DNA from: Clostridia bacterium
GTDB taxonomy: Bacteria > Bacillota > Clostridia > Oscillospirales > Acutalibacteraceae
Assembly: GCA_017407995.1 (NCBI GenBank)
Contig: JAFQVM010000014.1
Coordinates: 112,711-176,710, forward strand
Direction of reading: 5' to 3'
Length of the DNA: 64,000 nucleotides
This document shows, one piece after another, positions 42,913 to 51,055 of the stretch. Every line of letters begins with the position of its first letter. Within the stretch, counting starts at the first letter, position 1. Under the pieces are notes generated by a model that saw nothing but the letters and a program-made list of their open reading frames with translations, did no database searches and was not told the origin of the DNA. Made by a program: the position numbers and the translations under genes.

Positions 42913-43893
42913 ATGGATACAAACAAAAGACCGGATTCCATGGAAAGAATTACTACCGCTGAATTAGCGAGCGCTTTTATTGACGAGCAGGTCAAGGCTG
43001 TTCGTGAGCAGGTGGGCGACAAAAAAGTTCTTCTTGCACTTTCAGGCGGCGTCGATTCTTCTGTTGTGGCAGCACTTCTCATAAAGGCTATCGGCAAGCA
43101 GCTTGTCTGCGTTCATGTTAACCACGGCCTGATGCGTAAGGGTGAAAGCGAAGAGGTTATCGAGGTTTTCCGCAATCAGCTTGATGCAAACCTTATTTAT
43201 GTCGATGCTACAGACCGCTTCCTCAGCCTTCTCGAAAATGTTGAGGCTCCTGAAACAAAGAGAAAAATTATCGGCGGCGAGTTTATAAAAGTTTTTGACG
43301 AAGAAGCAAGTAAGCTTGAGGGCATCTCTTTCCTCGCACAGGGCACTATCTACCCCGACATCTTAGAGTCTGACGGAGTTAAGGCTCACCACAATGTCGG
43401 CGGTCTGCCTGAAGATATGGCTATGGAGCTTGTCGAGCCCGTAAAGCTTCTCTATAAAGACGAAGTAAGAGTTGTCGGCGAAGCGCTCGGCCTTCCCCAT
43501 GCAATGGTCTACCGTCAGCCGTTCCCCGGCCCCGGACTCGGAGTCCGCTGCCTTGGCGCTATCACTCGTGACCGACTTCACGCTCTTCGTGAGGCAGATG
43601 CTATTCTCCGTGAGGAGTTCGACAATTGCGGACTTGCAGAAAAGGTATGGCAGTACTTTATCGCAGTTCCCGACATGAAGAGTGTCGGCGTTAAGGACAG
43701 TAAGAGATATGAAGGCTGGCCGGCAATCATTCGTGCTGTCAACACCACAGACGCTATGACCGCAACAATTGAAGAAATTCCCTACGACGTTCTTCATAAA
43801 ATTACAGACAGAATTACACATGAGGTAGACGGCATCAACCGTGTCCTCTTTGACCTCACTCCAAAGCCCATAGGCACAATTGAGTGGGAATAA
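42913..43893 (+). CDS. guaA: GMP synthase, ATP-pyrophosphatase subunit (subunit B, no glutaminase domain)
   Basis: Converts XMP to GMP by ATP activation and amination. The 326 residues comprise only the ATP-pyrophosphatase domain, with PP-loop SGGVDSS (44-50), and the C-terminal dimerisation domain ending KPIGTIEWE. The N-terminal glutamine amidotransferase domain of the usual 510-residue bacterial GuaA is absent; the protein starts cleanly with AAGGAGG upstream, so it is not a truncation within this window. This is the two-subunit arrangement known from Archaea. Its glutaminase partner is not in the window; otherwise free ammonia would be needed. Motifs QGTIYPD and PFPGPGLGVR are intact. Confidence 0.92.
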   Translation: MDTNKRPDSMERITTAELASAFIDEQVKAVREQVGDKKVLLALSGGVDSSVVAALLIKAIGKQLVCVHVNHGLMRKGESEEVIEVFRNQLDANLIYVDATDRFLSLLENVEAPETKRKIIGGEFIKVFDEEASKLEGISFLAQGTIYPDILESDGVKAHHNVGGLPEDMAMELVEPVKLLYKDEVRVVGEALGLPHAMVYRQPFPGPGLGVRCLGAITRDRLHALREADAILREEFDNCGLAEKVWQYFIAVPDMKSVGVKDSKRYEGWPAIIRAVNTTDAMTATIEEIPYDVLHKITDRITHEVDGINRVLFDLTPKPIGTIEWE

Positions 43894-43997
43894 TAGTAAT
43901 TGGCTTACAATTGCCCGAAAACGCTTATGAACAAATGGGTTTTTGGGCAAATTTTGTTTTTTGGGTGTTTCTACCACACCAAAAAAGGAGTTTTTCT

Positions 43998-44681
43998 ATG
44001 AGCACAAAGTTGATAATATATCTGATTATTTTGTTCTTTGCCCTTTTGTTTCTTGGCTTTGGTTGCAATTTCCTCTTGTTCCGGCAGGATAGAGATGAAA
44101 AAAAAAGCAAGCATTTCTTTACCAGCGAGCGGCTACTCGTCTTTTTCATTGAGATTTTGATTGCGGTCATCGGTTTTGGTGTTACACTATTCATCACCAA
44201 CGCCTACGAAAGACAAGTTGAAAAAGATAAGGCGCTACAGATGCTGGAGCAGGTCGTTGTCTATACGGAAAATCAAGTCATCGACGAAAGAAATTATTTG
44301 AGGATGTACGACAAAGGCGAAATTAAAGCCAATGTATTCTTAAATAGCAGTGTGGTCAACACAGATTATTACGAAAGCATTTTGACCAACGAGTTTATTC
44401 TACAGAACGCAAACATGAAAACCCACGGTGAGATTATGCGGTATCTCGTCTGGATAGAGCAATCCACCACCCTGGCTAAGGAAGCAACCGACGAAAGCTA
44501 TATGCGGGCAGAAATGTACTGGCGGTATGCATATTTTTTAAAGTTTTACAATCTGTTGGCCATCAGTTATGATGAACTGAACTCAACTATTACGGAGGAA
44601 GAAGCAGCAGAACTGTGTGAAAAAATTTGTCAGCGTTCGTTAAATGATGAAATCAAAGTGTATGAAAGCGCAAAAAAATAA
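43998..44681 (+). CDS. Uncharacterised membrane protein
   Basis: A 227-residue protein with two N-terminal membrane segments (about 4-28 and 47-70) and a helical cytoplasmic or external part of about 150 residues rich in Glu, Tyr and Leu. No family recognised. The start at 43998 follows AAAAAAGGAG. Codon use differs from its neighbours (more varied, less biased to the C-ending codons of the flanking housekeeping genes), hinting at recent arrival or low expression. It follows the GMP synthase gene after 104 bases. Confidence 0.68.
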   Translation: MSTKLIIYLIILFFALLFLGFGCNFLLFRQDRDEKKSKHFFTSERLLVFFIEILIAVIGFGVTLFITNAYERQVEKDKALQMLEQVVVYTENQVIDERNYLRMYDKGEIKANVFLNSSVVNTDYYESILTNEFILQNANMKTHGEIMRYLVWIEQSTTLAKEATDESYMRAEMYWRYAYFLKFYNLLAISYDELNSTITEEEAAELCEKICQRSLNDEIKVYESAKK

Positions 44682-44776
44682 TCTTATACATAAACCCAAA
44701 CAGCACAAGCGTTGACATGCCTCAATTTTGAGGTTTCAGAAATGCTCCGTGACAACATTTGAATTATATAAAAGTT

Positions 44777-44816
44777 AAGAGCTAACCGATTTTATAGTCA
44801 GTTAGCTCTTTTTGTT
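44777..44816 (+). terminator. Terminator after the uncharacterised membrane protein gene
   Basis: Ten-base arms (44777-44786, 44801-44810) with a 14-base loop and a T-rich tail on the plus strand; convergent with the AraC-type gene. Confidence 0.75.
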
Positions 44817-44820
44817 TTGC

Positions 44821-45702
44821 TTATTTTGTTACAGGGATTGCGATTCTTGCTCCGACTTTAGTCTGTGCTCCGAAATTAAAAAAGGGCGCAATATTATCTG
44901 CAACTTTATAGCCATAACGTTCAAAATTATAGTTATCTTTTGCTTTGAAAACCTGACCGATATAAAAACCGAAATCATCAGGATTTTCAAAAGGTTCACT
45001 TTGGAAATAAAGCATTATGCATTCCGGAAGCTCTGCGATTTTATATTCTTTTGGCAGTGGTTTATCGTAATCGAACGGCACTTCAACGCCCGAAGCCGTT
45101 TCGCTGAACCCTTCTTCGTGTAAAAACTCGGGTAAATCAAGAAGTGCCGCCGTATCAAGTTTTTCGGGTATGCTGTTAAGCAACCCTTCCCAATCGCAGC
45201 CGACTTCTTCGCAATATGATAAATAACCAGTTGCCGATTTTGACGGCAGATAAATCAGTTTTCTTTTTGGTCTGTTTACAGGTGTGACCGTACAGATTGA
45301 GGTTTTTTCCATTGGTTGTCCTTCTTTCAGAATACGGTAATGATTTGCAGGGTACTGTATAAACAACGGAATAGCAATTTTGCTTTTTCGGTATTCGTCG
45401 GGAGTTACGGAAAATTTCTTTGCAAAAGACCGTGCATATCCCTCATGAGAGTTGTAATGACTGTCCAAAGCGATATCAAGAATTTTGTTATCTGTGTTAA
45501 TCAGCTTTGTGGCACTTTCACTCAAAACAACGGCATTTATATACTCATAAAGAGTTGTTTGCAAATATTTGTTAAATAATCTGTCAAGCTGGCGGCGTGA
45601 ATAACCAACAGCATCGCAAACGCTTTCAATACTGAAATTATTGTCGTTATGATGTGCCCTTATAAGCTCCTGTGTAGCAACAACTATTTCTAAACCGTTC
45701 AT
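44821..45702 (-). CDS. AraC-family transcriptional regulator with GyrI-like effector domain
   Basis: DNA-binding regulator of 293 residues. The N-terminal AraC-type double helix-turn-helix (about 1-105) includes FSIESVCDAVGYSRRQLDRLFNK and the FAKKFSVTPDEYRK end motif. The C-terminal half (about 125-293) is of the GyrI-like/effector-binding type (as in Rob and SoxS-related proteins), ending VGARIAIPVTK. Such regulators often respond to small hydrophobic compounds. The adjacent acetyltransferase gene upstream may be part of the same unit. Confidence 0.88.
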   Translation of the reverse strand: MNGLEIVVATQELIRAHHNDNNFSIESVCDAVGYSRRQLDRLFNKYLQTTLYEYINAVVLSESATKLINTDNKILDIALDSHYNSHEGYARSFAKKFSVTPDEYRKSKIAIPLFIQYPANHYRILKEGQPMEKTSICTVTPVNRPKRKLIYLPSKSATGYLSYCEEVGCDWEGLLNSIPEKLDTAALLDLPEFLHEEGFSETASGVEVPFDYDKPLPKEYKIAELPECIMLYFQSEPFENPDDFGFYIGQVFKAKDNYNFERYGYKVADNIAPFFNFGAQTKVGARIAIPVTK

Positions 45703-45763
45703 TTGGCACCCTTAAATATAGTAACTCACCATCATTACTTTTTCTTGATTTATGTGGACAAAT

Positions 45764-46297
45764 TTAAAGCGTTATCCAATATCTTTTAATAAAACTTCTA
45801 TCTACTTCAACTTCTTTTTCAAAAACTCCTCCGTTAGCAATTATTGTTTTCTCACTTGCGATATTGTCTCTATTGCAGGTCAGCAAAACCTTGTCCATAC
45901 CTCTGTTACGGCAATTTTGCAAATTAAGACGAAGCATCTCTTTTGCATAGCCTTTGTTTCGTTCCGACGGTCTGACTGTGTATCCTATATGACCGCCCCA
46001 AATGCTCAATATGGGATGGTTTATATGGTGGCGCAAATCAATTATGCCAACAATTCTATTATCAGAAACACGAATTGCAATATAAACATCAGACGAAACT
46101 CTGCCCTTGGGACAAGTATCCTCGTTTTCCGTTATTGCAAGATTTTTCAGCCATTCTTCGGCAGTTGTATAGTTTTTTAAACGTCCACACCCGTCAAAAG
46201 CATCTTCTTCACCTGCCGTTAAAAGCTCCTTGCGAAAAGCCATTATATCATCGCCATATTGGATTGTAGGTTTTATTAACTTGATTTCATCCAACAT
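45764..46297 (-). CDS. GNAT family N-acetyltransferase (RimJ/RimL-like)
   Basis: Acetyltransferase of 177 residues. VRPSERNKGYAKEMLRL is the acetyl-CoA loop; KVLLTCNRDNIASEKTIIANGG matches the RimJ/RimL-like pattern. Substrate unknown. The start is uncertain: the ATG at 46297 is used, with a weak GGTGAT site, but ATG at 46306 is also possible. It is transcribed towards the AraC-type gene, 61 bases away. Confidence 0.85.
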   Translation of the reverse strand: MLDEIKLIKPTIQYGDDIMAFRKELLTAGEEDAFDGCGRLKNYTTAEEWLKNLAITENEDTCPKGRVSSDVYIAIRVSDNRIVGIIDLRHHINHPILSIWGGHIGYTVRPSERNKGYAKEMLRLNLQNCRNRGMDKVLLTCNRDNIASEKTIIANGGVFEKEVEVDRSFIKRYWITL

Positions 46298-46350
46298 AAT
46301 CACCATTATTATTTAATTACTAAAACTGTTAAAAATTAATTTTTCCGTCT

Positions 46351-47292
46351 TTACACCATCAACTGTATGAGTTTCTCAATAAATAAGTTTTCATCAACCT
46401 CTGTTATGACCTCTGCATTTGCCTTGTACATATCGGAAACTGCCTCATACGTTCTGTCTTGTCGATAAAAAATTACCTGCCCGTGCGTCTCATTCCTTTG
46501 GGTACAGCATTTGCAGTAGCAGTTTACACTGTCAAGAACAAAGCCGTCCCACAGGGCCGCTGCCATGGCAAGGGCATCCGGCAAATCTACCATATATGTC
46601 TGCCGTGTATTCAATTTAAATTGTAAGAGTTGGGATGTTGCTCTTTCAAGGAACTTTCCAATCTTATTTCCTCCAGCAAGAGCTGCAAGTTCCTTCTTGC
46701 CAAGCCCTGTTTTTCCTGTGCAAAGGTCAAAACCGGCTATTGTAATCGGTATGCCGGACTCAAGCATTACAGCATAGGCTTCGGCATCAATAAAAACATT
46801 GAACTCTGCTACCGGTGTTGCGTTACCAGGGCCAAAGCCCGGTGTGCCCATTGACCAGATGTGCTTTGCTTTTTTCATTGTTTCTCGGTCTGTAAGAACA
46901 GCCAGCGCAATATTTGTGGCAGGTCCAAGAACGACAAGCTCAACCTCATCAGGATATTCGCTTACTGTGTCGAGAATAAAATCAACCGCTCTTTTGGTTT
47001 GTGCTGAACGTTTCGGATTAATTATTCCACAGTCGCCCATGCCGTCTGCACCGTGGACGCTGATGGTTTCTTTTCTTTCGCTTAAAAGCGGACATCCGGC
47101 TCCGATATATACAGGAGCATCAGCTTCACAGACTTCCAGAGTCATCAAAGCGTTTTTAGTAGCCTGCTCAACCGAAACGTTGCCCGCAACAGTAGTTACT
47201 CCAAGCAAGTCAATATTCCTGTTCAGCGCAGCAATAATAATGGCGGCGGCATCATCGCTGCCTGTATCTGTATCAATAATAAACTTTCTCAC
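46351..47292 (-). CDS. Nucleoside hydrolase (IunH family), second copy
   Basis: N-ribohydrolase fold protein of 313 residues, paralogue of the C-terminal domain of the upstream gene. The calcium-binding N-terminal motif DTDTGSDDA is intact (residues 7-15). Where typical IU-type hydrolases have a catalytic His-Asp pair, it has a VDLPDALAMA segment: the Asp is kept but the preceding residue is Pro. A Cys-rich segment CYCKCCT near residue 267 is unusual and echoed in the paralogue. Starts with GTG (47292), eight bases after AGAGGA, inside the end of the upstream gene, so the two are translationally coupled. Substrate unknown; a ribosyl compound other than inosine or uridine is possible. Confidence 0.85.
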   Translation of the reverse strand: MRKFIIDTDTGSDDAAAIIIAALNRNIDLLGVTTVAGNVSVEQATKNALMTLEVCEADAPVYIGAGCPLLSERKETISVHGADGMGDCGIINPKRSAQTKRAVDFILDTVSEYPDEVELVVLGPATNIALAVLTDRETMKKAKHIWSMGTPGFGPGNATPVAEFNVFIDAEAYAVMLESGIPITIAGFDLCTGKTGLGKKELAALAGGNKIGKFLERATSQLLQFKLNTRQTYMVDLPDALAMAAALWDGFVLDSVNCYCKCCTQRNETHGQVIFYRQDRTYEAVSDMYKANAEVITEVDENLFIEKLIQLMV

Positions 47293-48814
47293 CGTCAAGT
47301 TCCTCTCTCATGCCTATTGACTCCTTAAGGCGTTTTTTAAACCTTTCGGGGTCGATTTTTTTTACTACTGTAGAAAAGGTTTCGGGAATATCGTATTTAA
47401 CAGAAAAAGGGGCGCTTATATCGCAGATTATAACCTGACCGTACGACGGCACCTCTTTTGTGCAGCAATAGCAATGCGCTGTAACAGTTTCAAGAACCAC
47501 ATCCGGCCAGATTGCCGCAGCCATAGCAACAGCATCAGGTAGGTCAACATACGGCACGCCTGTCAGATTTTCGTTATAGGCCAATCTTGTTTTGTTGCAG
47601 TCAACAATGAATTTTCCAAGCCGTGATACCGACAGCTCAGCAAGGTCATCGGGATTAAGTGCAGCATCGCCAAGACAAAGGTCAAAGCCTGCAATAGTTA
47701 TAGGGATTCCACTGTCAAGCAAAACAGAATAGCTCTCTGCATCAACAAAAACGTTGAACTCTGCTACGGGAGTTATATTTCCCGGACCGAAACCGCTTGT
47801 GCCCATTGACCAGATATGTTTTACCTTTTTCATGGTCTTACGGTCTTTCATTATCGCAAGCGCAATGTTTGTGACCGGACCGAGAGCAACAAGCTCTATT
47901 TCATCGGGGTTTGCTGCAACGGTTTCCAGTATAAAATCAACTGCTCTCTTTTTTTCGGGCATGCGTGAGGGATGAATCAGACCCATGTCACCCATGCCGT
48001 CAGCACCGTGAACATTATCGGCTGTTACAAGCTCCCGCATAAGAGGTTTTGAAGCACCGGGATAAACAGGAATAACCGCTCCGCATTCCTCAACTGTTTG
48101 AAGAGCGTTTTTGGTTGTTTGCTCCAACGGGATATTTCCGCCGATGGTTGTTATACCAAGAACATCAATATCGGACTCCAAAACAGCCATAATGAGAGCC
48201 ACAGCATCATCACTGCCCGTATCTGTATCAATAATAAACTTTCTCATGGTTACTCCCTGCCTTATATTGTCACTTGAAACGCTGTCCGTTTTTAGTGACA
48301 AATTGTACTTCACTCTACAAATAAAAAATGCTCGGCTTTGCCTATAAAGATTTAGTATTTCAATTTTTGTTTTAGCATACCCTACTGTTTGAGCTGTTCC
48401 TCCGTTACCGCCGTCATAGTAGCAAATAATTAGAGAGGAATTATCCACCATATATTTGTTTCTGTCAAAATAACATCCCGGACAATAATGTTCATGCATA
48501 ACTATTACTTCATCGCATTGGGTAAGTGTATCTTTATACTTTTGACGCAAATTCTCTCCCCAGCGGTTCTCTTGACCTTTAAACGGAACAACCGCAATAA
48601 GACATATCTCGTTCTCTTTTTTTAATTTTAACACCTGACTCGCTGCTATTAAATCAAAACCAAAACAAGCACCAAAAAGAAAAGTATGGAATCCGTTACT
48701 GATTGCTTTACGAATCTCCATGTTCAAATCCTTTTCAAGTTTCTTTAATTTCTCTCCTTTAGGCAACCGATTTGTTCTATGGCCATTAAAACAGACAGTT
48801 TTATTTTGCTCCAT
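47273..48814 (-). CDS. SLOG (DUF1273/YpsA-like) domain fused to a nucleoside hydrolase
   Basis: A 513-residue open frame with two domains. Residues 1 to about 160 form a SLOG/DUF1273 domain: TVCFNGHRTN, FGACFGFDLIAA, AVVPFKGQENRW, RNKYMVDNSSLIICYYDG and GGTAQT match the family, which binds nucleotides or ADP-ribose-like ligands. After a 30-residue linker, residues 190-513 are a nucleoside hydrolase with DTDTGSDDA, VDLPDAVAMA and a CYCCT segment. An internal ATG at 48247 has its own CAGGGAG site, so a separate 324-residue hydrolase could also be made. Start at 48814 follows GGGAGTG. A second hydrolase gene overlaps its end; a divergent HTH gene and two operator-like palindromes lie upstream. 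No fusion of this kind is known to me. Confidence 0.8.
   Translation of the reverse strand: MEQNKTVCFNGHRTNRLPKGEKLKKLEKDLNMEIRKAISNGFHTFLFGACFGFDLIAASQVLKLKKENEICLIAVVPFKGQENRWGENLRQKYKDTLTQCDEVIVMHEHYCPGCYFDRNKYMVDNSSLIICYYDGGNGGTAQTVGYAKTKIEILNLYRQSRAFFICRVKYNLSLKTDSVSSDNIRQGVTMRKFIIDTDTGSDDAVALIMAVLESDIDVLGITTIGGNIPLEQTTKNALQTVEECGAVIPVYPGASKPLMRELVTADNVHGADGMGDMGLIHPSRMPEKKRAVDFILETVAANPDEIELVALGPVTNIALAIMKDRKTMKKVKHIWSMGTSGFGPGNITPVAEFNVFVDAESYSVLLDSGIPITIAGFDLCLGDAALNPDDLAELSVSRLGKFIVDCNKTRLAYNENLTGVPYVDLPDAVAMAAAIWPDVVLETVTAHCYCCTKEVPSYGQVIICDISAPFSVKYDIPETFSTVVKKIDPERFKKRLKESIGMREELDGEKVYY
48245..48260 (-). promoter_or_regulatory. Internal ribosome binding site and start codon inside the SLOG-hydrolase fusion
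   Basis: CAGGGAG (48259-48253) is five bases before ATG (48247-48245), in frame, at the exact start of the hydrolase domain. It would permit separate translation of a 324-residue nucleoside hydrolase. Confidence 0.6.
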
Positions 48815-48833
48815 AAAAATCACTCCCAGAACA

Positions 48834-48877
48834 TTCTATGCATTTTCTGCATAGAAGTCAATATGCAGTTATTGCAT
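48834..48877. promoter_or_regulatory. Two operator-like palindromes between the SLOG-hydrolase and HTH genes
   Basis: Site 1: TTCTATGCA / TGCATAGAA (48834-48842, 48848-48856), 9-base arms with a 5-base spacer. Site 2: ATGCA / TGCAT (48863-48867, 48873-48877), also with a 5-base spacer. Their centres are 25 bases apart. The same core TATGCA-N5-TGCAT in both, placed between divergent genes one of which encodes an XRE-type repressor, makes these likely binding sites of that protein. Confidence 0.65.
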
Positions 48878-48903
48878 GACATAAAATAGCTATGGTGATT
48901 TTT

Positions 48904-49095
48904 ATGTATAAAAGGATACGGGATTTGCGGGAAGATAATGACTTGAGTCAGGCTCAAGTTGCAGAAATTATAAATGTAAGTCAATCAACCTATTCAAGAT
49001 ATGAGAGCGGCTTTTTAGACATCCCAAGCGAAGTTTTAATTAAGCTTTCAAAATATTATGATGTTACGGTAGGTTACTTGCTTGGTGTGGAATAA
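48904..49095 (+). CDS. XRE-family helix-turn-helix regulator
   Basis: A 63-residue Cro/CI-type DNA-binding protein consisting of the HTH domain only: LREDNDLSQAQVAEIINVS then QSTYSRYESG (recognition helix region) and a closing helix KLSKYYDVTVGYLLG. It has no effector domain, so its control must be by its own level or by a partner. ATG at 48904 is used; an ATG four codons earlier (48892) is possible. It is divergent from the SLOG-hydrolase gene and probably binds the two palindromes in between. Confidence 0.88.
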   Translation: MYKRIRDLREDNDLSQAQVAEIINVSQSTYSRYESGFLDIPSEVLIKLSKYYDVTVGYLLGVE

Positions 49096-49098
49096 TTG

Positions 49099-49134
49099 AA
49101 AAAGGTATGAGTTGTTCAGCTCATACCTTTTTAT
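49099..49134 (+). terminator. Terminator after the HTH gene
   Basis: Thirteen-base stem (49099-49111 against 49120-49132) with an eight-base loop and T run on the plus strand; lies in the gap converging with the ABC permease gene. Confidence 0.85.
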
Positions 49135-49135
49135 A

Positions 49136-49993
49136 TTATTTCCTTCTTTTTCTGCTTAATACAAGAATTGCTAAAGCGTAGAACACCACACCTGAACCAA
49201 CCAGCACCGCAACGTGTACCCAAGGTTCAGCTATGTATGAGCCGTACTGGAACTCGACACCCATAAACGTAGAGAAATAGGACATCTGGTCCGGAAAAAC
49301 CTGAAGCATTTCTTCCATTGGTTCTTTTATGACTATCTGACGCAACAATGCAGTTGCGTGAGCTACGGGACACATTTTCACCACCATATGAACAGGCTCA
49401 GGAAGAAATCCGTTGGGAAGATAATTTCCGCTCAAAAAGCCCATCAGCGTTCCGAGCACCAAACTACAGGCGGTATATGCGTTATTATTTTTAAACAGTC
49501 CTGCCAAGAACAGCGTCAGACCCGCTCCCGAAAAAGTAGCTATGACTATAACACCCAGAATTAAAATATATTGTTTGAGCGTAAACAGGCTTCCGCCGTT
49601 TATCAGCAGATAAATCTGCGTTACCACCAAAAGTGCACAGGTCATAATTATGCCTACCACAAATGCGGACAGCAGATATCCGCCTGTAATCTTCCAGCGG
49701 GCAACGGGTGCTGAATAAAAATCTTTATAATGTTTTTGTCTTCTGTCATCTACCAGCACCCAGAGAGAACCCAAGGGCACCGTAACTGTCGGAGCTGCCA
49801 GAACACCGCTTATAGCCCATATATCCGTTAAGCTTCGGATATCACCTATGCCGAACAACATCCCTGTGCCGTAGAGGTTACGAAAAACGGCGATATAAAG
49901 CAAAAATGTTATCAAAGCCGCCATAAGTGAAAAAACAACGGAAGTTTTGTCACGAAAATACAACATAAGATTTCGTTTTGTAAACTTAATCAT
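49136..49993 (-). CDS. ABC-2 type transporter permease
   Basis: Membrane protein of 285 residues with six membrane segments in the ABC-2 pattern; the short loop KHYKDFYSAPVARWKI and the central VIATFSGAGLTLFLAG helix are typical. It forms an exporter with the ATPase encoded just upstream; the two genes overlap by four bases (ATGA). Cargo unknown: drugs, lipids or polysaccharides are usual for the family. Confidence 0.9.
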   Translation of the reverse strand: MIKFTKRNLMLYFRDKTSVVFSLMAALITFLLYIAVFRNLYGTGMLFGIGDIRSLTDIWAISGVLAAPTVTVPLGSLWVLVDDRRQKHYKDFYSAPVARWKITGGYLLSAFVVGIIMTCALLVVTQIYLLINGGSLFTLKQYILILGVIVIATFSGAGLTLFLAGLFKNNNAYTACSLVLGTLMGFLSGNYLPNGFLPEPVHMVVKMCPVAHATALLRQIVIKEPMEEMLQVFPDQMSYFSTFMGVEFQYGSYIAEPWVHVAVLVGSGVVFYALAILVLSRKRRK

Positions 49994-50910
49994 TTTTGCA
50001 GCCCCTTTCCTGTAATAGCAATAAATGCATCATCCATAGTACCTGCAACAACTTCAAAGCCCTCAAGGCTTTCCTGAAGTTCATTGACTATGGGAAGCGC
50101 ATCCATTGTAGAGTCAAGTGTCGCTATCAGATTTCCGCCCTCTTGTTTAAAGGCAATCTGCTTTTCCTCCAAAAAGGCGCTGACGTTCTTTTCCTCCTCG
50201 GGCTTACAATGAAGATACAGTGTATCTTTAGAATATTCCTCTCTGAGCTCGGCGGGTGTACCGCAAGCGGAAATCTCTCCGTCAACAATTGTAACCACAT
50301 AGTCCGCCTTAGCTGCCTCTTCCATATAATGCGTTGTCAAAAAGACTGTCATATTGGTGTTCTGCTGCATTGTGCGGATTGTTTCCCATATGCTTTTGCG
50401 GGACTGCGGGTCAAGTCCGGTAGTCGGCTCATCCAAAAACAGTATTTTCGGGGAGTGCATCAGCGCACGTGCTATATCTGCACGGCGTCTTTGACCGCCC
50501 GACAGATTCATATACTTTCTCTTAAGAATATCCGCTGCTCCTGTATTCTCCGCCGCAAAGCGTATAGCTTCATCAAGCGCCTCGCCTTTCAGTCCGTAAA
50601 AAGAGCCTCTGATTTTCAAGTTCTCTTCAACAGTCAGCAGCTCATCAAGCAGGTTGTTCTGAAAAACAACACCGATAGACGAACGGATTTCTTTATCCTC
50701 TTTGCCCAGAGTATATCCGTCAATCAAAACGGTTCCGCCGTCCGGCTCAAGCAGAGTACACAGCATCTCAACGCTCGTAGATTTTCCTGCGCCGTTGGGG
50801 CCAAGAAACGCAAACAGCTGTCCTGTCTTTACGTGAAAGTCTATTCCTTTAACCGCATGAATATTGCCGTATGACTTTTTAAGACCCGAAACTTCTATGA
50901 TATGTTCCAT
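49990..50910 (-). CDS. ABC transporter ATP-binding protein (ABC-2 exporter type)
   Basis: ATPase of 306 residues: Walker A GPNGAGKST (37-45), Q-loop VVFQNN, signature LSGGQ (136-140), Walker B ILFLDEP (156-162), H-loop FLTTHY, and a C-terminal DUF4162-like extension (about 225-306) found in drug- or antibiotic-export ATPases such as DrrA. Start ATG at 50910 follows GGGAGG. Pairs with the overlapping permease gene. Confidence 0.92.
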   Translation of the reverse strand: MEHIIEVSGLKKSYGNIHAVKGIDFHVKTGQLFAFLGPNGAGKSTSVEMLCTLLEPDGGTVLIDGYTLGKEDKEIRSSIGVVFQNNLLDELLTVEENLKIRGSFYGLKGEALDEAIRFAAENTGAADILKRKYMNLSGGQRRRADIARALMHSPKILFLDEPTTGLDPQSRKSIWETIRTMQQNTNMTVFLTTHYMEEAAKADYVVTIVDGEISACGTPAELREEYSKDTLYLHCKPEEEKNVSAFLEEKQIAFKQEGGNLIATLDSTMDALPIVNELQESLEGFEVVAGTMDDAFIAITGKGLQK

Positions 50911-51004
50911 GTTTAACCGGCCTCCCAAACAATAAATATTGCTTTTAAAAATCCGCAACAAAACCATTTATATGTTTTTATTGTATCATGGAATGTAATT
51001 TCTG

Positions 51005-51043
51005 GCAAGAAAAAACACGGGAAACTAATGTTTCCCGTGTTTT
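51005..51043 (-). terminator. Terminator after the 51056 gene
   Basis: Fourteen-base stem (51012-51025 against 51030-51043) with a four-base loop and T-rich minus-strand flank, 12 bases past the stop. Confidence 0.85.
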
Positions 51044-51055
51044 GAAACTTTTGAT

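Noticed and set aside
44729-44742. Short CCTCAA/TTGAGG palindrome after the 43998 gene
   Set aside because: Six-base arms with a 2-base centre, no T tail and no promoter context; too short to support a function.
44821-49993. Phage-defence island
   Set aside because: The SLOG domain, HTH protein and ABC exporter together suggested it, but there are no nucleases, toxins, helicases or integrase, and the acetyltransferase and AraC-type regulator are ordinary accessory genes. Kept only as an accessory module finding.
49996-50874. 292-codon plus-strand frame inside the ABC ATPase gene
   Set aside because: Antisense to all Walker and signature motifs of the ATPase; no start signal.
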